Positions 1 through 9,694 of a DNA stretch of 48,188 nucleotides are shown piece by piece (the stretch's first letter is position 1; every line of letters starts with the position of its first letter). The position numbers were made by a program, and so were the translations under genes. The stretch lies in NCBI RefSeq assembly GCF_000143415.4, contig NW_003314362.1:420072-468259 (forward strand), read 5' to 3'. The stretch comes from Selaginella moellendorffii (lineage: Eukaryota > Streptophyta > Lycopodiopsida > Selaginellales > Selaginellaceae). The notes beneath the pieces are model-generated. The model searched no databases. It was given only the letters and a program-made list of their open reading frames with translations, and was not told the origin of the DNA.

Positions 1-37
1 GTTTATCCAATCAACCTAATGTTTGATCCCTTTGACA

Positions 38-520
38 GAGTGCCAACTCCGACATCCAGGTGACGGCGTCCTTGAATTGGACCCCCTGGAAGAGCGGCAG
101 ACGCCTTGGGAGCCTTCCACAAGATGGAAGATTGAGATGTTTTCTCGTGGAACATTGCGACGGCGGCATTTGCCCGATGCGAGAAGCGGTGGCACTCATG
201 CTTCTTCATTCAACGCCTCAGATCCACGCGGTATTCGTCGCCGCTGGCCTAAGATAATGAGCTCGCATTTGCCCACTGGTCTCCCACGAGGTTCTGCCAG
301 CCAGCTCCTGCAAGCTTTCGCCCAGGATCTTGGGAAGCTGAAAGCTGAGGCACACAAGCAAGTACCGCAGAATCTCCATCGCCACAGTGCTGCTCAACGT
401 CTACGGCAAGCTCACGCCACGATCAGCAGCCGCACTTTCCATACATTTCCATGACGAGATTAGCGAGGCCGCTGGAGACGATTTCCTCCCAGAGATCTGT
501 GCTCACCGACCGCATCCTTG
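38..520. pseudogene. Scrambled PPR gene fragment (pieces on both strands)
   Basis: Short pieces match the intact PPR gene at 24984-27875, but in mixed orientation. Bases about 55-105 match the reverse complement of 25573-25610 (the KDAITWN region). Bases about 108-190 match 25294-25390 in the forward sense (FHKMED followed by FSWNIAIAAF). Bases 380-412 match the forward ATALLNAYGKL region. Bases about 434-490 are again reverse complement (the region around LVMEMYGK). No frame stays open across the joins. It is therefore a non-functional mosaic rather than a simply decayed gene. Its source PPR family is clear; how it was assembled is inference. Confidence 0.75.
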
Positions 521-603
521 ACAAGGCGTCCGCTCCTCATTCCTGCAAATCGGAAGGATAACTTACACACAAGCAATCGAGATTTATTCTTTCCTTTGCG
601 TGA

Positions 604-1115
604 TCTTATGCGTGAAAGACTTTCCCTTCGAAACTCCTGTGCAATGGAGCAAGCACCAAAGGTGTGTTAGAGGGAAACCAAAATCAACGTTTTCTGGTGA
701 TCTTCTCATTCCAGGTATCTCGCAGAGCAGCTCTTCCAAGGGCCCGTCTTTGTATGCGACTATCAAAACGCGTTTCATAGCGATGATGGCCAGATGGCGG
801 CATGCTAGTGCGCGAGGCGGGAAAAGGCTCCCTCCCACAAGCTCGCCGACCTGGAAGAAAAACACGACTTTCAAGAGCTCTGGCTTTGATTCTCCTGGGG
901 AGCCAGATGCAAAGGTATGGGGATTTGAGAGTTTCGTAAGACCTCCGGGCCACTGAAATGGTGTGCTTGATTCTTGCAGGCTCGTATGTAGAAGAACTAC
1001 ATACGAGTGGTACTGGATTGGCGACGATGGGATCGTGAAGCACTCTGGATTCGGGCTGGGATTTGAGAGGATGAGTAGAGAACATCGGGGATGTGATATT
1101 TCCTGGAAAGGCCAA
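604..1115. pseudogene. Scrambled asparaginyl-tRNA synthetase fragment
   Basis: Three pieces recall the C-terminal half of class II asparaginyl-tRNA synthetase (AsnRS). On the plus strand, bases about 612-645 encode FETPVQW and bases 716-806 encode YLAEQLFQGPVFV followed by DDGQMAA, resembling the HERYL...PVFVTDYP...DDG...AAMD region. Bases about 990-1075 encode YEWYW...VKHSGFGLGFERM, the family's motif 3 region, followed in another frame by NIGDVIFPGKA. Between them, at about 828-860 on the minus strand, a splice acceptor (TTCTTCCAG) is followed by VGELVGGS, which in a real AsnRS lies between the two plus-strand pieces. One exon is thus inverted. Frameshifts and a stop after the acceptor near 980 show it is dead. 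Confidence 0.65.
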
Positions 1116-1210
1116 TCAATGGATCACAACGTTGACAAGAGTATATGCTGATAAGTCACCGTCACGAAAGCTGTCACAGGAATATTCTTTAGGAGATTTT
1201 CCTCATGGTA

Positions 1211-2008
1211 TTAATCGAAAAAGTTTATCGCCTCCACAAGGCTCTGAACACTCATGGCCTTTACTTTGGCCAAGGCGTTGGCGTCAGCAGCCAAGGAATT
1301 ACTGTTGAGTTTAGCGGTGAAGCTGGTGATGGTTATGGTGGCTTCCCAGGTGGTGATCTTCCCCGCCTTCTTTGTCATGGTGGCGTCCGCCCAATACATA
1401 TTTAACTCCGGGTTTGTGGCTGGCGACCTGAAGGAGAAGAGCGTGTACAGCGCCCGAACACTAGTGTTGTCCTCGACGTGCGCAAACGTAGGGACGTGCA
1501 GCAGCGCCTTTTGCAAAGTCTTGGTAATCTGGTTAGCGGTCTCAGTGTCGTGGGTGCGCTGCAGGTAGTCGCTGACGTCTTTCCAGATCGTGTCGCAGCT
1601 GCCAGACATGTCCTCGCTGGCCGCTGCCGTGAGGTAAACATACTGCGGGAATGTGGTGACAAGCACTGTCAGAAACTGCTGGAAATGCTTGGCCTGTTGG
1701 CTGGCCTCGGCGGGATCGGTGATGAGCTTTGGAGAGTAGTGGGCGAGTTGCATTCCAACAGCCGTAAAAGTTGCCAAGGCGTGGACATGGAACTTTGGTA
1801 GCTTGTAAACCTCGGCATTTGCTCCAGGAAGAGGCGGGGCGTTCACAGCAATAGCTACAGGAATGTAGACATCTACATCAGTGGCCACATGAGCGTCAAC
1901 ATGCAGGAATCGTGCTCGAGAGACCGCCTTGGAGTTGGAGCTCACGTTCCTGAACACCTCTAAAGCGTGATTGAACTCATTGTTATTCATCAGCAATGGC
2001 AGCGCCAT
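1211..2008 (-). CDS. Hypothetical protein, member A of a divergent paralogous pair
   Basis: This is a 265-aa intronless ORF of a family I do not recognise. I start it at the first ATG (MALPLLM) because that aligns with the start of the paralogue at 3935 (MGSLPQLL); the longer frame would need a TTG. The two proteins align end to end through a shared 'ALATF.A..M..A.Y.P' helix, 'FPQYV', 'YT.FSF...A.NP...MYW' and a C-terminal 'LNSNSLAADANALA..KA' block. Predicted layout is an N-terminal strand, several long helices, then strands and a final helix, with no clear signal peptide. That order weakly recalls cytolysin-like pore-forming folds of the Cyt/volvatoxin type, but I saw no diagnostic motif and do not claim it. 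A TATA box lies about 80 bp upstream. Confidence 0.8.
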   Translation of the reverse strand: MALPLLMNNNEFNHALEVFRNVSSNSKAVSRARFLHVDAHVATDVDVYIPVAIAVNAPPLPGANAEVYKLPKFHVHALATFTAVGMQLAHYSPKLITDPAEASQQAKHFQQFLTVLVTTFPQYVYLTAAASEDMSGSCDTIWKDVSDYLQRTHDTETANQITKTLQKALLHVPTFAHVEDNTSVRALYTLFSFRSPATNPELNMYWADATMTKKAGKITTWEATITITSFTAKLNSNSLAADANALAKVKAMSVQSLVEAINFFD

Positions 2009-2089
2009 GAATATAAAAGCGGGATAAAGAGCAGAGTGATCTAGAGACAACGAGAAAGGAGCGGATGTTCAGATGGGTAGTCATTCCAG

Positions 2090-2098
2090 CTTTATATA
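2090..2098 (-). promoter_or_regulatory. TATA box of member A
   Basis: The minus strand reads TATATAAAG about 82 bases upstream of the start codon at 2008. This gives a plausible transcription start near 2060 and a leader of about 50 nt. Confidence 0.55.
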
Positions 2099-2099
2099 C

Positions 2100-3560
2100 C
2101 ACCAAGAGCTTGAGCATGCAAAAAACGATGTCAATTGCAATGAATGATCAAGGACATGGGGCCATCTTGAAGTTCCAAGGAATGACAGTGAAATATCACT
2201 TTCTTAATAGAATGCTATACTTTTTGAGATTGCAAGATCATAGCTAGAACTATACATCAGCCTACGTACCCTTGCAAAAAAAACATATCATAAATCATCA
2301 AGGACATGGCCCCAATATGGAATGACTGTGAAATATCACTTTTTTGACAGTTATGCTATAGCAATGTTGAGATTGCAAGATCATAGCTGGTCCAGCATGA
2401 CATTTTTTTGTTTTGCAAGGGTACGTATGTCGTCAAGAGCTGGAATGACCCATTGCAATTGACAAGTAAGTATATACCCTTGCAAAAAAAAAATGTCATG
2501 AATGATAAGGGACATGGTTTATATATAGGGCTTTAATTTCGACAACCTACTTGACAAAAGAGCCTTTAGTGGCTATTTTATCTCTATTTATCCCCCAAGG
2601 TTTTAATGATCCATGATGACAGTATATTTAAATATTATCTTATGATCACATGCGCTACATTAAAGATTGACAATGTAATATACAGCATGCTATACTTGTT
2701 GAGATTGCAAGGTCATAGCTACCAACCTATATACCCTTGCAAAAAACATTGTTATAAATTATCAAGGACATGTGGGCCCCAATCTTGAAACGAACAAGCG
2801 AGCAAACCTTATGCCAACCTCCCAACCCTTAAGGCGTTACAGCCTTATATCCCACAAGCCATAGAATATTTTAAAAATAATCCTATGGTTTCATGTCAAA
2901 TCTTGCTTGGCATAACCAATACACCCTTAGCCCTCACAGAAATCATTAATTATGGCATTAGACCAGACAAGGGCTAGAAATGTACACCATCCAGCATGAC
3001 ATTTTTTTTTTTGCAAAGGCTTTTTGCAAGGGTATGCACGTCCTCAAGAACTGGATGCAATTGACAAGTATGTACATACCCTAGCAAAATAAAAATAAAA
3101 ATAAAAAATTGTGAATGGTCAAGGACATGGGTGGTCCCCAATTTTGACAACCTCAAGAGGTCAAATTCAGCTTCATTGTTGAGATTGCAAGATCATAGCT
3201 ACCAACCTACATACCCTTGCAAAAAACATTGTCATAAATTATTAAGGACATGGGCGTAGAGCTGCTACAAGTGGGCCCCAATCTCACTTATAGGAAATGA
3301 TGGTGAAACATCACTTTCTTATCACTTTAGGGTGTCCTGACAAATATTAATGGTTGCCTCTGGCATAATTAATTATTTCTAAATCATTAATTATGGCATC
3401 TAGGTCCAGACAAGGGCTAGAACTGTTGGTCCATCTTTTTATTTTTTGCAAGGGTACGTACGTCGTCAATAGCTGGAATGACCGCTCTGCCCTTGACGAG
3501 TACATGCAAAACAAATGTGTCATGAATGATCAAGGACATGAGCTTAAAGAATGACGGTGC
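2100..3560. repeat. Diverged short direct and inverted repeats between members A and B
   Basis: The 1.5 kb between the divergent pair is built of degenerate copies of a 50-60 bp element: 'tacccttgcaaaaaa' followed by '(a)tgtcataaat.atcaaggacatg'. Copies are visible near 2110, 2265, 2475, 2725, 3080, 3205 and 3505. A companion phrase, 'gagattgcaagatcatagct', recurs near 2227, 2369, 2699 and 3180. Inverted copies ('catgacatttttt...gcaagggtacgta') occur near 2396, 2995 and 3440. The forward and inverted copies at 2396-2505 and 2995-3125 can fold into long stems, as miniature inverted-repeat elements do. Stops occur in all frames. Confidence 0.7.
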
Positions 3561-3705
3561 ATGCTATAAGCATGCCTAGAGTATACCAATGCAATTTTGT
3601 TTTCAGTCTCTGCAAATGGACTCACTTTTATTATGCAGCACAGATCTGGCTGTTGATAATGTCACATGTTCAAAGTTGACATACTACCAAATTCTGAGCT
3701 CCAGC

Positions 3706-3712
3706 TATAAAG
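3706..3712 (+). promoter_or_regulatory. TATA box of member B
   Basis: TATAAAG lies 223 bases upstream of the start at 3935. The long leader contains pyrimidine-rich stretches and an acceptor-like CTTCTGCAG near 3837, so a short intron in the 5' leader is possible. Confidence 0.5.
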
Positions 3713-3934
3713 ATCCCAGTGATCCATCACGGTTAACACCAAGGCCTGTTATTTGATCTCCTTTCACGTCCAGCAATTGTGTGTTCAGTCTTTCTTTCCC
3801 CTCTCAAACCTTATTCTCACAAGTGTGCTTCTGCAGGTAGATCTTGAACAATTCCCTCTTTGCAGGAGAGCAACTCTTCTATTGACTTTCTTCTCTTTCT
3901 CAGTCAAGCTCGAGCAGGCCACAAGAGCAGAACA

Positions 3935-4774
3935 ATGGGAAGCCTACCACAGCTTCTCAGTGAGGACGAGGCTCGACACAACCTACAGGTTTTCACTAAG
4001 TCTGCCATGATTTCAAAAGCTCGCAGCTACATCCGCTCATCTCAACCCCTGTCAGTAGTGATAGAAGTACCGACAAATAATGACATTGTTGCACCTGGGG
4101 CCGAAGTTGTGAATGGTCCTGATGACACTGCGTCGTCACAGCTGGAGTTCTACAGAAACCCCAAGTACCACACTGACGTCCTTGCCACCTTTATTGCCAC
4201 AGCGATGTCTATTGCTAAATATGTTCCACTACTGACGGAGCTTACAGACCAGGCCAACAAACAATCGGAGGATTTTGCCAAATTCCTCCAGATCCTGGTG
4301 TCCACTTTCCCGCAGTATGTTAAGTTTGCAGGAGCAAGCAGCATCGCCATCGAGAACAAGTCAAGTTATAATCAGTTACTGTCAACGGTGCATGACTTCA
4401 TACAGGAGACTGCTATTGACCCGTCTAAAGCTGGTGCGGGCGTGATCCAAATGATCAAGAATGCAACCCATGCCATGGATTCTACAGTAGAAGGCAGCTA
4501 CAGGCGTTCACTCTATACTTCATATTCTTTCCAGGGCCGTGCTCGCAATCCCCAAACGACAATGTACTGGAGTAGTGTCAACTTGGAGAGGAACCGCAGC
4601 GGCAAGACTACGTGTGTGTCTGCTGAGCTGAAGATCGTCCGCTTTACCGTTGAGGTCATCAGTAATTCCGTGATTGCTGATGCTCATATCCTGGCAGAGG
4701 CAAAGGGCCGGGCAGCCCAGGAGATTGCGGATATCATAAATGGACATATAAATCCGTCCAAGGACAATCATTAG
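3935..4774 (+). CDS. Hypothetical protein, member B of a divergent paralogous pair
   Basis: This 279-aa intronless ORF is a paralogue of the product at 1211-2008, with the same motif order: 'VLATFIATAMS.AKY.P', 'TFPQYV', 'YTSYSFQG.ARNPQTTMYW' and 'ISNSVIADAHILAEAKG'. I chose the ATG at 3935 because its context (AACAATGGG) is good, it is the first ATG in frame, and it matches the paralogue's start; an upstream in-frame TTG at 3860 is not used. The C-terminal tail (NPSKDNH) is hydrophilic. No signal peptide or transmembrane segment is evident. The function is unknown. The pair is transcribed outward from a shared 1.9 kb intergenic region and is duplicated intact in the second 9.8 kb copy. Confidence 0.82.
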   Translation: MGSLPQLLSEDEARHNLQVFTKSAMISKARSYIRSSQPLSVVIEVPTNNDIVAPGAEVVNGPDDTASSQLEFYRNPKYHTDVLATFIATAMSIAKYVPLLTELTDQANKQSEDFAKFLQILVSTFPQYVKFAGASSIAIENKSSYNQLLSTVHDFIQETAIDPSKAGAGVIQMIKNATHAMDSTVEGSYRRSLYTSYSFQGRARNPQTTMYWSSVNLERNRSGKTTCVSAELKIVRFTVEVISNSVIADAHILAEAKGRAAQEIADIINGHINPSKDNH

Positions 4775-5452
4775 AGAGCTCTGTTGGGGCCGTAAGCCAA
4801 ATGATAATGAATGGAAATTTGCTCTAAGTATATAGGTATATGGGAAGTATGTAAAAGGAAAATTGGTAATAAAAAAGTCCATAAATATTATTAGATGCAG
4901 TGATTAAAAAATTAATTAAGAGATCCATAAATATTTAAGTTACAAAGGTGTGAGTGGGTGACCACTCCAAGGTGGATTATAGTTTCAACACAAGCTTTAT
5001 CATAGTGGATACTCTACAAGGTTGTTGCACAGTTTGTTGAAGCAGGACAATATTGCTTCCCTCTGCTCTTCTTGGCATAAAAACTTTTTGGACCAATATT
5101 CAGTTTATTTAGCATTTTACCAGGAAACTTTACATGTAATTTTCTCTCCCTTATTAAATTTGCCATCGTGAAATAATAGGTAAAGCATTAAATTAGTGGC
5201 TACCAGATTATTTGGGTATGATATGTTGTTTCTCAAACTCATCCATAGTAAACACATGTGGTTTTTTATTTGCAACGCAAGACTCTTCAAGTTAATTCCA
5301 CCACTGAAGACTCGTATCTCGCAAAACCATTGGAATAACCACTAAAGCCTTTGCATCTAGAGCTCTTTAGGCAGCCAAAAACTTCTTCACATCAGCTAGT
5401 CAAGCTAAACATTTATCCACACCACCATCACTGAAAAAATTACAATCATAAG
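4775..5452. other. AT-rich spacer, no gene seen
   Basis: This is AT-rich sequence with stops in all frames. Only the 3' flank of member B is expected here. Confidence 0.6.
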
Positions 5453-5705
5453 TCAATCCACTAAGGAAGGCTTCCTTAAAGCACCACCACCACTAGCCTT
5501 GAGTACCTCAACACACTCTACCATTGTAACCATCATGCCATGCATCTCCTTTCGCAACTCATGCACAACATCATGGATAGTCCAAACCCCCATAGCTTTG
5601 TCAGCTCCACCACTGACACCACTTTTGTCATTAGAACTCCAACATTCCTCTTGGTTGGCCATTGCAACCAACTCCTCTAATACCATTGCACTAAATAGCA
5701 AAAAT
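5453..5705 (-). pseudogene. Retroelement-like ORF remnant, left member of an inverted pair
   Basis: The minus frame encodes MANQEECW...VWTIHDVVHEL followed by KEMHGMM.TM.ECVE.LKA.GGG. It is clearly related to the plus-strand segment at 6585-6835, which encodes MADQ...VWITHDVLYKLQAL...EKMHGIMTMMGECVEIL. Just upstream of each start codon sits a TGGTAT(T/C)A(G/A)AG-like string that resembles a tRNA-Met primer-binding site, so a gag N-terminus of an LTR element is my best guess. The evidence is thin. Confidence 0.4.
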
Positions 5706-6584
5706 AAAGAGGCCTAGCCCTAGTCAAAGATACACTTCCTCTTTAGATTATTCACCACCCAACCACCTTCAAGCTATCTCAAAAGCTTGACCGCACTGCC
5801 ACCGCCATTGTGAGCTTTTAGGGTAAGATAAATCCCCTATAGCCTTGAGCTTACCTTTGACTCACGTTGACCATGTGGTCAAAATTGGTACATAACAACC
5901 TTCCTTTCAGATTCCGAGGTGGAGAGTGAGGTGCATATGCCATGACCCTTAGGCAATAGTGTTTCTTCCCAAGGTCCCAAAGTGTGCAACACACCTAAAG
6001 ACTTGGGACGTTAAAGTGGTCTATGAACAAGTTTTGTGGAACCTTGGGAAGTTAGGATCCTAGAGGCTTGGAATGCTTGGTTTGCTTGTGCATGAGAGGC
6101 TTCAATACCAAATTGTAAACCATAAATTTTTTCAAGCAAATTATTGACTCATTTCTATCCTTAATTCTAGCAAAGAATAAAAGCAGATCACTTAGTGATA
6201 GCTATGCCAGAGCAAAACCCTTCCCAGGAACTTAGGACTTAAAGTTCAACTACATTTCCCATCAATCCACCACCTTCACTTTAGCTATAGATAAGATCCC
6301 TTTGCCAAGGTCCACTTCTAGGTACCACTGTCTACTGGATCCTTACTCGCTTAGCTAGTTATTACATACATACAAGAGTGTTAGCCATTTCTCAGTAATT
6401 TCCTCAATTGCTCTCCCAAACCCATACTATAGTGGAGGACAAGCCTCTTATGGAACAAGAACCGATGGAGGAACCTATGGATGAGGTTTTGGTGCTGGAG
6501 GAGGATCCTAGTGAGGAGACCTCTAGGCAAGAATTGAGTGGTGAGGCTCCTTCCTCCATTGGTATCAAAGGGAGGTTGGTTGTG

Positions 6585-6835
6585 ATGGCTGACCAATAGA
6601 AATGCTAGAATCCTAATGACGAAGGTGGTCACAATAGTGGAACTAATGAAGCTACAGAGGTTTGGATTACCCATGATGTTTTGTATAAGCTGCAAGCCCT
6701 CAACAAAAATTAGCAAGAGATGCAAGAGAAGATGCATGGCATAATGACTATGATGGGAGAGTGTGTTGAGATACTCAAGGTTGGTGGTGGTGGTGCTTCA
6801 AGGAAGTCTTCTTTGGTGGATGTAGCACATGTGGT
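6585..6835 (+). pseudogene. Retroelement-like ORF remnant, right member of an inverted pair
   Basis: This is the plus-strand counterpart of 5453-5705. Its frame is broken by in-frame stops after MADQ and after LNKN, so it is not functional. GGTATCAAAGG lies about 25 bases upstream of the ATG. The two segments point away from each other, with about 880 bases between them. Confidence 0.4.
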
Positions 6836-7340
6836 TTTCACCCTTTATCCTATACTATAGGATAATTATGAAGTGGACCCTAAACCCTTTATATGCTACA
6901 TATCATATACCACATGTCTAAGGATAGTGGAGTAGAATTTGAGTTTCAAGTGGGCCACTAAATGAAAGAATGGAGCCAAACTTCCAAAGTTACAACCAAG
7001 GAACGAAAAAACTGAAACACGGTGCAACTCTTGAGTGTTCAACCTAAAAAGTAAAGGGACAAGAGTACGGAGCAATATAAGAACAGTCCTAAAGCATCTA
7101 ATATTCCAATGCTAGGACCAACATACAAAACGAAGCTAAACAGAGTCTAGCGCTATTTTAGCATACTGATGGCCTAACACGAGGATATGGGTACCATGGT
7201 ATGAAACTTGGGCTTAGACCCAAGCCAAATGCAGAACAAAGACATGCATGCAAATAGGAGTTAAAATATACTTCACGTTGGTCAGCCACACTTAATCTAC
7301 CCACTATCCTTATTATACATTTGGAACCCCCCCGTTGAGG
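6830..7340. repeat. Dispersed repeat, copy 1
   Basis: This segment shares a diverged but colinear match with 46550-46990 and with the duplicate at 18646-19156. Shared landmarks in order are: catgtggttttcaccctttat, gagtttcaag..g.gcc, aaggaa.gaaaa, atctaa.attccaa.gcta, gcactattttagcatac.gatggc and gaggatat. It is non-coding and its class is unknown; an LTR or other non-autonomous element is possible. Confidence 0.65.
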
Positions 7341-9543
7341 AATGCACACTTTGGGCTTTCACCCCTAGTCTCTTTTAATACCAAGAGTTAGTCTTTGGAA
7401 TAAGTTTGAAATATACTAAATATGGAATGGTGCTAAATTACAAATTTGGATATAGAACTAACACCATTGTGTTTAGGACAATCTTTACATTTTATAAATA
7501 TGCCAAATTAACAAATCTAGACACTTTCCATAAATAGCAAATGGGACCGAAATGAAACTAACATAAGAGGCATAATAACGAGGGTGTTTAGTAAACATAG
7601 TAAATTATTATTTAACAAATATTGAGGGACCAAACTCAATATAGGGTGTTATTTTTTTATTAAACAAGTATATAACTCGATGATGTGAGTTTAATATTTA
7701 GGTCTTGTGAAGGCAAGTTAAAGTTGCTCTACGACTAATAATTTTGTGTAAACTTCATTAAGGACTATTAACACTTCCTTTACTCGATGATAATTTAGTA
7801 ATGATGGGCTTATTTTACCAAATAGTGTTGCAAAGGATTGTGTTATGGGTTTATATGGTTTTTCCATGTTAGCGTATCAACTCTATCTCTGTCAATATCA
7901 TTTGGTTGCATTTATTTTGTGATGTTGGATTACATTAAGTTTTAAATGTGGTGAATCCTTCCTTGATATCTGTTATTTGTAGGTAAGTATTGTTGAAAAA
8001 TTAGTCTCAAATACTGAGTAAGGTATCTTTGACTTTGGTTAGCTTGGTTGCTAAAGGATTTAAAGTAGTGATTCATTCTTGCTTTCTTTTAGTTTTATTC
8101 TGATATTGATAGCATTGAAGTGATGCTTTATCATTGACATTGTTGATGTTGAGATTCACAAGATTGATATTGAGTTTCGCTAGTTTTAATGTAAATAGTA
8201 TTAATGATTTAGTTATAGCTTTGTGTTATTGGCATTCATATATTTGCGAGCTAGTAACTATATTATCATTCAAACAAACTGAGTAGCAAGTTGAGTTAAT
8301 TGTATTCTAGATAACATTGTTTAGTAGGGGTTGAGATTTGGCTTTTCCTTGAAAAGTGATTTATGGACTATACTAGTTTTACGAGAGGAAAAGTTAGTGA
8401 TCGATATTAAAGTTGGTTTTTTGTTAGATTTGAGTTGAGAATAAATCGATCATCGATAATTCTTTTTGTGTTTGTTATAAAGTGAGCTACATTTTATAGA
8501 ATATAGATTCATGGAAGATTGGTTTGGTAATGACTTATTTAGCATAACTTTATTATGCTTATATTTTAGATTGATGCAAACATGCTTTTCATTAGCTTTG
8601 GCATCATAAATTTAGCTTTTTGACGTGTTGAGGAAGATATTGTGGGTTGTACCGTGATTTTTTCTTTAACATTGACATTAGTTCATGCAAGATTTGTGAC
8701 CATGATTAAGTGAGACTTGGCTATAGATTTCTTCGAACTTTTAATTCTTTAAGTTTTATGTTCATTATTCCATTTGTTAAAAGTTTTTGGGGAAGGCATT
8801 TTGGCTTATTATCTTCAATATTAAAGCTAGTATTTTGCATCTAGCAATCATTAGTGATGATTGACTATCATTCAAGCTAATTAATTATCCTTGACAAAGT
8901 TTTGCTTAATTGTTGTTAATATAGAATGATTTGTCCTTTTTCGGGATAGTGGATTGACCGGGACTTGTGACCATGATGTTGTTACTTGTTTGTGATCTGC
9001 TAGAGGTTTACATCCAAATAAGGAAATGATCGTATTATTGTTCTTTCAAGTTTTTCAGACAGCTGATACATTTTCTTTCCTTGACTTCCTCATCTATACT
9101 GACGTTGATATTGTTGTTGTTATTACTTTTGTTCTTGCCTATTTGATTATACATCTTTGGAGAGTTCCTCAAAGACCTGAACATGGTCAGCATCAATCTC
9201 CCGAAAATCCTCAAAGACAGCCTAATCTCCAATGGTAGGATACAGATCAAATCCTGAATTCTGTTGACAGCATTAGCATCCAAAGACAACATTAGCATCA
9301 ACTACCCCTTCTGCCTGAGGTAGACACAACACATTCTGAAAAGTGGCAAACACAAAAAGTAGAAACACCAAAGCAGCCTGGCTTAAATGCATTAGTGTTT
9401 AAATGCAGTAATTCATACATTAATATATCAAGAGAGTGATTACGATTGATGATCTTGCTGTGGTCTATGTATGGCCCCGCTACAGATTTGCAAGACCCTA
9501 GCCAAAGAAAAAGCAAAGGAATTACATGGCTGCTAAAACCACT
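7341..9543. other. AT-rich DNA without recognisable genes
   Basis: The segment is strongly AT-rich with stops in all frames. A short open frame at 9026-9238 is hydrophobic at its start but has no recognisable motif. I treat it as chance. Confidence 0.6.
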
Positions 9544-9669
9544 TCATCTATAGATGCTGTTGAGCTTGGTGTGCTGGAACACCTCAAATTCCTTCCAGGA
9601 GTCAATTAAGTCACACAACGTTCGTATCTTCCCCTGAATTTCATCGTCCATCCTGTGATACCAATCACC
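9544..9669 (-). pseudogene. Isolated terminal-exon-like fragment
   Basis: On the minus strand a good acceptor (TTGGTTTAG) is followed by 41 codons and a stop: GDWYHRMDDEIQGKI, then RTLCDLIDSWKEFEVF, and a short tail. Length and phase are consistent and the sequence is preserved in copy 2. It looks like the last exon of a gene I cannot name, now without its upstream exons. Confidence 0.35.
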
Positions 9670-9694
9670 CTAAACCAACACCAGAAACATCAAG

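Noticed and set aside
684-1115. 143-aa minus-strand ORF, and its copy at 12487-12918
   Set aside because: It runs antisense to AsnRS-like pieces, shows no family motif, and uses a chance open frame in a relic.
1254-1801. Plus-strand ORFs of 104 and 107 aa antisense to member A
   Set aside because: They are shadows of the minus-strand gene, whose frame has a paralogue on its side.
2474-3520. CRISPR-like array in the repeated poly-A elements
   Set aside because: Units are degenerate, irregularly spaced and partly inverted, and the DNA is plant nuclear.
3860-3934. N-terminal extension of member B
   Set aside because: The longer frame starts with TTG. The first ATG at 3935 has good context and matches the paralogue's start.
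9026-9238. Small hydrophobic protein of 70 aa
   Set aside because: No motif and typical of AT-rich sequence read as Leu/Ile/Val/Phe.
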